Shown: positions 8,109 to 14,932 of the stretch, piece after piece
Layout: each line of letters begins with the position of its first letter
Numbering within the stretch: the stretch's first letter is position 1
DNA from: Candidatus Zixiibacteriota bacterium
GTDB lineage: Bacteria > Zixibacteria > MSB-5A5 > GN15 > FEB-12
Direction: 5' to 3'
DNA: 64,000 nt
Assembly (NCBI GenBank): GCA_017999435.1
Contig: JAGNLV010000001.1
Location: forward strand, 32,501 to 96,500
Translations under genes and position numbers: made by a program
The notes under the pieces: generated by a model
Told to the model about the DNA's origin: nothing
What the model saw: the letters and a program-made list of their open reading frames with translations, nothing else
The model's database searches: none

Positions 8109-9356
8109 TCACTGGCCGAACATCTCGATGATCTCCTGCTTGGTCTTGCCCAGGATGTTGTACTTCTTCCCCACCTTGGTGAACGCGTCGAGCGCCTTGT
8201 CGAGGTGGTGCCGTTCGTGGGCGGCCGAAATCTGGGTGCGGATGCGGGCCTGCCCCTGCGGCACGACCGGGAAGAAGAATCCGATCGCGTAGATGCCTTC
8301 CTGGAAGAGGTCGCGGGAGAAATCCTGCGACAGCTTGGCGTTGAACAGCATCACCGGCACGATCGGCGTATCTCCCTCTTTGAGCACGAACCCGGCTTCG
8401 CTCAGCCCCTTGCGCCAGTAAGCGGTGTTGGCCTCGAGCTTGTCGCGGCGTTCGGTCGACGCCGACAGGATTTCGAGAACCTTGAGCACACCGGCCACCA
8501 CGACCGGGGCGATCGTATTGGAAAACAGGTAGGGCCGGGCGCGCTGCCGGCACATCTCGACCAGCTCCCGCCGGCCGGAGACGCAGCCGCCGGAGGCGCC
8601 GCCGAGCGCCTTGCCGAAGGTCGTGGTGATGATGTCGATCCGGCCGAAGACGCCGCACTTCTCGTGCGTGCCCCGCCCGGTCTTGCCGATAAAACCGGTC
8701 GAGTGCGAATCATCCACAAACACCATCGCGTCGTACTTCTCCGCCAGCGCCACCATCTCGTCCAGCTTGGCCGTGTCGCCGTCCATGGAAAACACGCCGT
8801 CGGTGATGATCACCTTGCACCGCTTGTCGGCGTGCAGCTGCAGCTTCTCCTCGAGGTGCTCCATGTTGGAGTGCTTGAAGGTATCCTGCACGGCGCTGCA
8901 GAGGCGGATGCCGTCGATGATCGAGGCGTGCACGAGGCGGTCGGAAATCATCACATCGTCCTTGCCGAGAATCGCCTCGAACACCCCGGCGTTGGCGTCC
9001 ATGCAGGAGGGAAACAGGATGGTCGCCTCGGTGCCGAGGAAGGCGGAGAGGCGGTCTTCGAGTTCGCGGTGAATGTCCTGGGTGCCGCAAATGAAACGGA
9101 CCGAGGACATGCCGTAGCCGCGCGTGTCGAGCCCTTCGTGCGCGGCCTGGACCACCGAGGGGTGGCTCGAGAGGCCGAGGTAGTTGTTGGCGCACATGTT
9201 GATGACTTTTTTCAACGGCGCCCCGCTGGGGAATTCCACCTCGATATCGGGCGACTGCATCGAATGGATGAACCGTTCCTGTTTGAACAGGCCGGCCTCC
9301 TGCAGTTCCCGGATCTGCTGCTGGTAGGTCGCGCGCACGCGATCGCTGAAACCCAT
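8109..9356 (-). CDS. kbl: Glycine C-acetyltransferase (2-amino-3-ketobutyrate CoA ligase)
   Basis: This 415-residue enzyme matches Kbl along its length: CANNYLGLSSHP, SSVRFICGTQDIH, the VFVDDSHSTGF strand that contacts PLP, and FGKALGGASGG with the PLP lysine at 249 (Lys244 in E. coli). FFFPVVPQGQARIRTQ near the C-terminus is a Kbl hallmark. It cleaves 2-amino-3-ketobutyrate with CoA to glycine and acetyl-CoA, the second step of threonine degradation. The first enzyme is encoded at the head of the same operon. It is the last gene before the terminator. Confidence 0.95.
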   Translation of the reverse strand: MGFSDRVRATYQQQIRELQEAGLFKQERFIHSMQSPDIEVEFPSGAPLKKVINMCANNYLGLSSHPSVVQAAHEGLDTRGYGMSSVRFICGTQDIHRELEDRLSAFLGTEATILFPSCMDANAGVFEAILGKDDVMISDRLVHASIIDGIRLCSAVQDTFKHSNMEHLEEKLQLHADKRCKVIITDGVFSMDGDTAKLDEMVALAEKYDAMVFVDDSHSTGFIGKTGRGTHEKCGVFGRIDIITTTFGKALGGASGGCVSGRRELVEMCRQRARPYLFSNTIAPVVVAGVLKVLEILSASTERRDKLEANTAYWRKGLSEAGFVLKEGDTPIVPVMLFNAKLSQDFSRDLFQEGIYAIGFFFPVVPQGQARIRTQISAAHERHHLDKALDAFTKVGKKYNILGKTKQEIIEMFGQ

Positions 9357-9428
9357 GAGTCTTCTCCTTGCCGGCCGGTCGCCCCCGTCCCGCCCCGGTG
9401 GCGGGTCCGGCGGGCGGCCACCGGGCGC

Positions 9429-9674
9429 TTACTTCACATACTCGCGCACGAGCGAGACGATCTTGGTCACCGAGTCGAACGCTTCCGGAGTCGCCTTCTC
9501 GTCGGGAATCGAAATCTTGTACTTGTTCTCCAGGAACCGCTTGAGCGAGACCATCGAGAAGGAGTCGACGATGCCGCCGGAGATCAGCGGCGTGTGGACA
9601 TCGAGCTCGTCGTCCTCGTCCTCGAGGTACTCGCGCCTGACGTAATCCAGAACAACTTTGGTCATCTCATCCAT
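9429..9674 (-). CDS. Acyl carrier protein
   Basis: The 81-residue acidic, helical protein is a phosphopantetheine carrier. The attachment serine is Ser38 in IVDSFSMVSLKRF, at the start of helix II. The start at 9674 is chosen over an upstream in-frame codon because AGGAG lies a few bases before it and the longer version would run into the ligase gene. The DSFS core differs from the DSLD of housekeeping AcpP, so this is probably a specialised carrier. It lies 72 bases before kbl and 35 bases after the AMP-forming ligase, with an AcpS gene upstream, suggesting one functional module. Confidence 0.9.
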   Translation of the reverse strand: MDEMTKVVLDYVRREYLEDEDDELDVHTPLISGGIVDSFSMVSLKRFLENKYKISIPDEKATPEAFDSVTKIVSLVREYVK

Positions 9675-9709
9675 GGTAGTCTCCTGCTCCACACGAGCGT
9701 GCCGCTCGG

Positions 9710-11413
9710 TTAATCGTTTTCCAGCGTCGACACATCGCCGACCTCCTCGCCCCACTCCCTGGCGTGGAGGAGGCGGCGCATGATCTTGCCGCTCCGCGTC
9801 TTCGGCAGCCCCGGCACGTACTCGATCTCCTGAGGCATGGCCAGCGGCGACAGTTTCTTGCGGATGAAGTTCATGATCTCCAGTTCGAGGTCGGCGCCCG
9901 GCTGATGCCCCGGTTTCAGCGTCACGAACGCCTTCACCACTTCCATGTTGATCGGGTCGGGCTTGGACACCACCGCCGACTCGGCCACCGCGGGGTGTTC
10001 CAGAAGGGCCGATTCCACCTCGAACGGGCTGACCAGGTGGCCGCCGGTGTTGATGATGTCATCGTCGCGCCCCGTGAACCAGAAATAACCCTCGGCGTCG
10101 ATCTTCGCCCGGTCGCCGGTCAGATACCACCCGTTCTTGAACTTGGCCCGGTAGGTCGGCTCGTTGTTCCAGTACGCGCGCATCATCGATGGCCAGCCCG
10201 GCTTGATGGCGATCAGGCCGATTGTGTTCGGCCGGTCGATCGGCTGGTGGTTGACGGGATCGACGACACAGGCGGCGATGCCCGGGAAAGCGCGGCCCAT
10301 CGACCCCGGCTTGATCGGCATCCCCGGAAAATTCGTGATCATGATCGCCCCGGTTTCGGTCTGCCAGTAAGTGTCGTGGAACGGCAGGCCGAACACCCGC
10401 TGCGACCACACGACCGCCTCGGAGTTGAGCGGTTCGCCGACGCTGGCCAGGTGACGCAGACAGGTGAGGTCGAACTTTTTGATGATCTCGTCCCCGGCCT
10501 TCATGAGCGAGCGGATCGCCGTCGGCGCCGAGTACCACATCGTCACGCGGTATTTCTGGATGAACCGGTACCAGGCCTCGGCGGAGAATCCCTGGTCGAG
10601 CACGCACTGCGTCACGCCCAGCGCGAACGGGGCGATGATGCCGTAGGACGTGCCGGTCACCCAGCCCGGGTCGGCCGTGCACCAGTAGATGTCGTCGTCG
10701 TGAAGGTCGAGCGCCCACTTGGCCGTGAGGTACTGCCCGATCAGCGAGTAGTGGACGTGTTTGACCCCCTTCGGCTGCCCGGTCGTGCCGGAGGTGTAGT
10801 GCAGCACCGAGGGCGTCTCGGCCCGGGCGGGATAGATGGCGAGCTTTTCAACCGGCGGCGCGCCCTCCAGACTGAACGCTACTTCCTTCTCCTGGAGCGG
10901 CTTGCGGCCGTCGTAGTCGACGATGATGATGCGTTCGAGCTGCGGCAACTGATCGAGGATCTTCCGCACCTTCGGCGCATGCTTGCGTTGCGTGATGATC
11001 ACCCGCGTCCCGGCGTCCTTGAGCCGCAGGAGGAGCGATTCCTCGCCGAACGCCGAAAAGAGCGGCTGGACGATGGCGCCGACCTTGAGAACGCCGAGGA
11101 ACGACAGGTAGAGCTCGGGGATGCGGTCCATGAACAGGCAGACGCGGTCGCCGTCGATCACCCCCTGGTCGAGCAAGAACGCGCCGATCGTGTTCGACGC
11201 GAGGCGGATCTCGTTGTAGGTGAAGCGGCGCTCCCGGCCGGTCGCATCCTCCCAGAGCAGGGCCGGCTTGTCCCCCAGCCCCTTTTCGCAGATGCGGTCG
11301 GAGCAGTACCAGCCGATGTTGATCACCTCGCCCGGGCGGTACTCGAGTTCCTTCTCGGCGATGGACCAGTCGAAACCGCGCGCACGGGTGTCATACGATC
11401 CAAAGTGAGTCAT
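9710..11413 (-). CDS. acsA: Acetyl-CoA synthetase-like AMP-forming ligase
   Basis: The 567-residue protein has the ANL-superfamily motifs: the P-loop YTSGTTGQPKGVKH, a central YWQTETGAIMI, YLTGDRAKID and the C-terminal PKTRSGKIMRRLL with the catalytic lysine that lysine acetyltransferases modify in Acs. Length and motifs fit the Bacillus AcsA type. The expected reaction is ATP-dependent activation of acetate or another short acid to the acyl-CoA. Next to a dedicated carrier protein it could instead load an acyl group onto that carrier; the sequence does not decide this. The gene follows acpS by 15 bases. Confidence 0.88.
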   Translation of the reverse strand: MTHFGSYDTRARGFDWSIAEKELEYRPGEVINIGWYCSDRICEKGLGDKPALLWEDATGRERRFTYNEIRLASNTIGAFLLDQGVIDGDRVCLFMDRIPELYLSFLGVLKVGAIVQPLFSAFGEESLLLRLKDAGTRVIITQRKHAPKVRKILDQLPQLERIIIVDYDGRKPLQEKEVAFSLEGAPPVEKLAIYPARAETPSVLHYTSGTTGQPKGVKHVHYSLIGQYLTAKWALDLHDDDIYWCTADPGWVTGTSYGIIAPFALGVTQCVLDQGFSAEAWYRFIQKYRVTMWYSAPTAIRSLMKAGDEIIKKFDLTCLRHLASVGEPLNSEAVVWSQRVFGLPFHDTYWQTETGAIMITNFPGMPIKPGSMGRAFPGIAACVVDPVNHQPIDRPNTIGLIAIKPGWPSMMRAYWNNEPTYRAKFKNGWYLTGDRAKIDAEGYFWFTGRDDDIINTGGHLVSPFEVESALLEHPAVAESAVVSKPDPINMEVVKAFVTLKPGHQPGADLELEIMNFIRKKLSPLAMPQEIEYVPGLPKTRSGKIMRRLLHAREWGEEVGDVSTLEND

Positions 11414-11428
11414 GTCGAAGCAGTCCTC

Positions 11429-11800
11429 CTATATTTCCAGAATTACGATCGCCGATGCGACACGGGCGGGGCAGGCCAGGCTGAGGCGGGTGCGGCGGAT
11501 TCCGCGCTGTGCGAGAACCGTCGCCGCCGAACCATGAACCCGCAGGGCCGGCCCGCCGGAAGCAGTCGCCACCTCGATCTCGTTCAGGCCGATGCCGGCG
11601 CCCAGCCCGAGACCAAGCGCTTTCAGGAAGGCCTCCTTGGCGGCGAACCGGGCGGCGAAATGCCGCGCGGCGTGCGGCCGCCCGCTGCAGTATGAAATCT
11701 CGTCCGCCGTATACACCTGTTCCCGGAGCCCCGCGTGACGCGACAGCTGTTGCGCGACGCGCTCTACATCGACAATATCAAGGCCGACTCCGAATATCAC
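11429..11800 (-). CDS. acpS: Holo-[acyl-carrier-protein] synthase
   Basis: The 123-residue protein has both AcpS signatures: GVGLDIVDVERV with the Mg-binding Asp8, and RFAAKEAFLKALG with the catalytic Glu and Lys. It transfers 4'-phosphopantetheine from CoA to the serine of an acyl carrier protein in the cytoplasm. The start is GTG; its GTGA overlaps the tdh stop, so translation is coupled. In this operon it may activate the ACP encoded at 9429-9674, although it could also be the general AcpS. Confidence 0.93.
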   Translation of the reverse strand: MIFGVGLDIVDVERVAQQLSRHAGLREQVYTADEISYCSGRPHAARHFAARFAAKEAFLKALGLGLGAGIGLNEIEVATASGGPALRVHGSAATVLAQRGIRRTRLSLACPARVASAIVILEI

Positions 11801-12774
11801 CGTGACACCAGGCGGAAATCCGTATGGCCGTGCCGCTTGGCCAGAACCTCGAGCATCCCGCGGGTCATCGCCCGCATGTCAAATTCCGGCCGCCACCCCC
11901 ACTCGGTGCGGGCGGCCGAGTCATCCATCGAGTTCGGCCAGGAGTCGGCAATCGCCTGCCGCACCGGGTCGATCTGGTACTCGATCGCAAACCCCGGCAC
12001 ATACTGAGTGATCTCGCGGGCCAGCTCCGAGGGGGTGAAACTCATGGCCGTGACGTTGTAGGCATTCCGGTGCTCCAGGCGGTCCGGGTCGGCCTCCATC
12101 AGGTCAACCATCGCCCGGATCGCATCCGGCATGTACATCATGTCCAGACTCGTGTCCGGCCTCAGGTAACACGTGTACTTCTTGTGCTTGATCGCTTCGA
12201 TGAAAATCTCGACCGCGTAATCGGTGGTGCCGCCGCCCGGCTCGGTCTCGTAGGAGATGATGCCGGGGAAACGGACGCCGCGGGTGTCCACGCCGAACCG
12301 CCGGAAATAGTACTGGCAGAGCAACTCCCCGGCCAGCTTGGTCACGCCGTACATCGTCTCCGGCCGCTGAATCGTCACCTGCGGCGTGCGATCCAGAGGG
12401 GTCGAGTTGCCGAACACCCCGATCGAACTGGGGACAAACACGGCGCAGTGGTACTGGCGGGCCGCCTCGAGGACGTTGTACAGGCCGTTGACATTGACCT
12501 GCCAGGCCTGATTGGGGCGGTTCTCGCCGACCGCCGAGAGGATAGCCGCAAGATGGTAGATGGTGTCGGCCTGGTGGATCGACATGACGCGGGTAATGTG
12601 GTGGGGATCAAGAACATCGAGGAACTCAAACGGTCCCGATTCGAGGAACGACCGGTCGGCGGGCATCCGGATGTCGGTTGCGATGACGTGGTCGGCCCCG
12701 TAGCGTTGCCGCAGGGCCATCGTGAGCTCCGTACCGATCTGACCGATCGCGCCGGTGATGAGAATCCGTTTCAT
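11797..12774 (-). CDS. tdh: L-threonine 3-dehydrogenase, NAD-dependent epimerase type
   Basis: The 325-residue protein is a short-chain dehydrogenase/epimerase-fold TDH. It has the Rossmann motif TGAIGQIG, the YxxxK pair in MYGVTKLAGE, and segments seen in archaeal and Flavobacterium TDHs: FPGIISYETEPGGGTTDYA, MMYMPDAIRAMVDLMEA, NVTAMSFTPSELA and a late WPNSMDDSAARTEWGW. It oxidises L-threonine to 2-amino-3-ketobutyrate with NAD+. The ATG at 12774 is chosen over an upstream ATG because GGAG precedes it and the Rossmann strand begins directly. It heads the operon ending with kbl. Confidence 0.93.
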   Translation of the reverse strand: MKRILITGAIGQIGTELTMALRQRYGADHVIATDIRMPADRSFLESGPFEFLDVLDPHHITRVMSIHQADTIYHLAAILSAVGENRPNQAWQVNVNGLYNVLEAARQYHCAVFVPSSIGVFGNSTPLDRTPQVTIQRPETMYGVTKLAGELLCQYYFRRFGVDTRGVRFPGIISYETEPGGGTTDYAVEIFIEAIKHKKYTCYLRPDTSLDMMYMPDAIRAMVDLMEADPDRLEHRNAYNVTAMSFTPSELAREITQYVPGFAIEYQIDPVRQAIADSWPNSMDDSAARTEWGWRPEFDMRAMTRGMLEVLAKRHGHTDFRLVSR

Positions 12775-12853
12775 GCTGCTCCACCAGTTGCAGTTGGCGT
12801 CCGGCGCATACAACCAGCCGCCGGCGCGCAGGTTATCTCAATTTTCGGCGTAC

Positions 12854-12882
12854 ATAATAACCGCCGGAGGTCGCCCTGGCAA
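12854..12882 (-). promoter_or_regulatory. Predicted promoter of the tdh-acpS-acs-acp-kbl operon
   Basis: On the minus strand TTGCCA (12877-12882) is followed after 17 nt by TATTAT (12854-12859). It is about 75 nt upstream of the tdh start. Confidence 0.6.
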
Positions 12883-12909
12883 GGGGAAAAAGTCCTTCCC
12901 TGTCCGGGT

Positions 12910-13752
12910 TTACGTCTCGCGCGGCGGAACGGCGAAGACCATGCGGCGGCGCAGCAGCAGCAACAGCGGCAGACCGATGACGTAGCAGGCGATCAGTTGC
13001 CCCACCCCGATCATCTGGGCCGCAAACCAGTAGTTCACGCCAAGCAGCGGCGCCAGGTAGGCCGCCACCCCGAACGCATTGAGCACCACTGGCGGCAGGG
13101 GAGCCAGCAGGATCGCCGGACCGACATCCGAAACCAGGCTCCAGGCGAGAACAGCGGCGCCGGCCACAGCGGCGATCACCAGCAGTCCGCCGGCGACGAT
13201 GAAATAGGCGTCCTTCGTAGCAGTCAGAAAAATCGCCGCCACCAGCGCCATGATGAGCGCGATCACCAACCGGGTCCCGAGCCACTCGCGGTACTCCTGC
13301 TGCCCGGCCCGTCCCCCCTTGCGGGGAACCAGCGGCAGGATCGCCGCCGCGGCCAGCAGCGCGCCCGACACGGTCGCCACCGCCAGGTGGAAACCGGAAA
13401 GCAGGTAGACGGCCCCGACCCAGAGCAGCACGACCGGCAGCCCAGCCAGGACCAGCGCGGCCCGGCGGCCGAGACGCCGCAGACCGTAGGTGATGAGCGC
13501 CGCCGCCAGCGTCACGAACGGCCCAAACACGATATCGGGCCAGCCCATGTTGCCGAAGATGTTGGCCAGGAGGCACCCCGCATACAGCCCCGGCACCGCC
13601 GCCCCCGTCAGAAACGGCAGGACACTCAGGGCCTCGGCGACGCGCACCTGGTAGACGCCGAATGATATAGGCGCGAAAGCCAGACTGAGCACCGCGTACA
13701 TGGCGGCCACCAGCCCGGCGACAGCGATGTCCCGAATAAGAAACCGGCCCAT
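12910..13752 (-). CDS. queT: QueT-like transporter with a large internal insertion
   Basis: The 280-residue membrane protein begins like QueT, the substrate-binding component of a queuosine-precursor ECF transporter: SFGVYQVRVAEALSVLPF, VPGLYAGCLLANIFGNMGW and DIVFGPFVTLAAA. It ends with the other family block, LAPLPPVVLNAF and IGVGQLIACYVIGLPLLLLL (about 214-272). QueT proteins are usually about 165 residues. Here about 110-120 residues lie between the two blocks, with several hydrophobic segments and a basic loop (PRKGGRAGQQEYREW). The uptake role is inferred. A regulator gene lies 50 bases upstream. The start has no clear ribosome binding site. Confidence 0.75.
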   Translation of the reverse strand: MGRFLIRDIAVAGLVAAMYAVLSLAFAPISFGVYQVRVAEALSVLPFLTGAAVPGLYAGCLLANIFGNMGWPDIVFGPFVTLAAALITYGLRRLGRRAALVLAGLPVVLLWVGAVYLLSGFHLAVATVSGALLAAAAILPLVPRKGGRAGQQEYREWLGTRLVIALIMALVAAIFLTATKDAYFIVAGGLLVIAAVAGAAVLAWSLVSDVGPAILLAPLPPVVLNAFGVAAYLAPLLGVNYWFAAQMIGVGQLIACYVIGLPLLLLLRRRMVFAVPPRET

Positions 13753-13801
13753 TCAGTGAAGAATGAACCGGTTTTGGGGAGGTGACGTCAACTCTGAACT
13801 G

Positions 13802-14461
13802 TCAGACCACCGAAGAGGATGCCTGATCCGCGGCCGCCGGCCGGCGATACGGCACATCGGTCACGCCGATCCAGGCCAGCGAATCGAGCACGTACTCGAC
13901 GACACGTCCCTGGTCGTCGGCCACCTTCAGCACCTGCCCCTGATGGCGCAGCCCAACCGAGATCGGGGTATACAGGTCACCGCCGTTGGCGCCGGCGTCC
14001 TTGGATTTGATGCGAATTTTACGCCGCTGCTGGAGAGCGCGGAAGAACTCGGCGAGCAGGTCGGGGTCGGTGGCCCCATTGAGCGCCGATTCGCTCGACT
14101 CGAACTCCACCGCCCGCTCGTCGTCGCGGTCCGCGCCGCCCGCGAACCCGCGCAGTTTCTGCTCGATCGCGGCAAAGCGCCGGCGGAAATACGGATGGGC
14201 CGCCAGCGCGTTCGTCCGCAGGCAGTAGTTGACCAGCGCGACTTCCGACCCGCTCAGCGACGTCTGCGGCAGATCGGCATCCGGAGTCAGCTTGTAGCCG
14301 TCCCGGTACTGGACCACAAAGCCCAGCTTGATGAGGGAGCTGATATCGCGATACACAGTCCGCTCCGATACGCCGCACTCGCGCGCCATATCAGCGATAT
14401 GCACGGCCGTCTGATTCTTTAACAGGCCGAGTACGTACATCAGTCGTTCCGACTTAGTCAA
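13802..14461 (-). CDS. DeoR/HTH-11 regulator with degenerate WYL-like domain
   Basis: Residues 1-60 form a winged helix-turn-helix (ERLMYVLGLLKNQTAV, then CGVSERTVYRDISSLIKLGF), typical of YafY/DeoR-like regulators. The C-terminal part (about 130-205) aligns with a WYL domain: LLAEFFRALQQRRKIRI, later GRVVEYVLDSLAWIGV. The WYL triplet itself is absent (VLK occurs at that place), and at 219 residues the protein is shorter than usual. The TTG start is used because AAGGGG precedes it and the first helix would otherwise be cut. It precedes the QueT-like gene by 50 bases and may control it. Confidence 0.78.
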   Translation of the reverse strand: MTKSERLMYVLGLLKNQTAVHIADMARECGVSERTVYRDISSLIKLGFVVQYRDGYKLTPDADLPQTSLSGSEVALVNYCLRTNALAAHPYFRRRFAAIEQKLRGFAGGADRDDERAVEFESSESALNGATDPDLLAEFFRALQQRRKIRIKSKDAGANGGDLYTPISVGLRHQGQVLKVADDQGRVVEYVLDSLAWIGVTDVPYRRPAAADQASSSVV

Positions 14462-14931
14462 GATAAGTCCCCTTTGTGCCTGTTGACGCGGCGGTCCGGT
14501 CCCCGGCCAATGCCTTGCTCCGCCCGCCCGCGGCAGTGCGGGCCCCGGGCCGGAGTCGACCGGAGGCAGACGGTCCCGTCAATGTGTGAGTTCTGCGTTC
14601 TCAAAAGCTGATTCCTCTTTACCACCTGCGCCTTAGGAGCAAATTGTGGAGGCGTCGGTCTCGTTCTCTCATTTTCCCGGCAACCGGGTCAGGCAGCTTT
14701 TCCGGTGCACATCCCTGGCCAAGCCGTCTGTCCACGTTGTCATCGTTGTCGTACCCGCTGTCAGTTCTGTCGGCTGCACGCTCTCGACAGTGGTCTCGCG
14801 CACGCTGCCGTCGCCAGCTGCCTGACCCGGTGTCCGGGAGTTTCGGCGGTTTCTGACAGGAAAATCGGTGAATTGACGGAAAAGGTCAATAAGAGTAGAT
14901 TACCAGAGTATTGCGTATTCATAATACGCAA
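14462..14931. other. Intergenic region, no gene seen
   Basis: No convincing gene. The region separates two minus-strand genes and must hold the promoter of the regulator gene, but I see only weak candidates for it. The right end carries a plus-strand promoter-like pair and a perfect inverted repeat, listed separately. Confidence 0.4.
14873..14901 (+). promoter_or_regulatory. Predicted plus-strand promoter facing the PAS-LuxR gene's 3' end
   Basis: TTGACG (14873-14878) is followed after 17 nt by TAGATT (14896-14901). Transcription would start near 14908, inside or just before the inverted repeat, and run antisense into the PAS-LuxR gene. Confidence 0.45.
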
Positions 14932-14932
14932 T
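14910..14932. repeat. Perfect inverted repeat, operator-like
   Basis: Arms ATTGCGTATT (14910-14919) and AATACGCAAT (14923-14932) are separated by CAT. It is AT-rich against a GC-rich background, has no T-run on either side and touches the stop codon of the PAS-LuxR gene. It looks more like a dimeric-regulator site than a terminator. Confidence 0.7.

Noticed and set aside
7755-9713. Plus-strand frame of 652 codons opposite kbl
   Set aside because: Antisense to kbl and the end of the second oxoamine synthase; composition typical of shadow frames.
8109-12774. Sphingolipid synthesis cluster (serine palmitoyltransferase, ACP, acyl-ACP synthetase and epimerase-like ceramide reductase)
   Set aside because: The gene order resembles it, but the oxoamine synthase at 8109-9356 has Kbl-specific motifs and the epimerase-fold protein matches threonine dehydrogenase closely, so the threonine pathway fits better.
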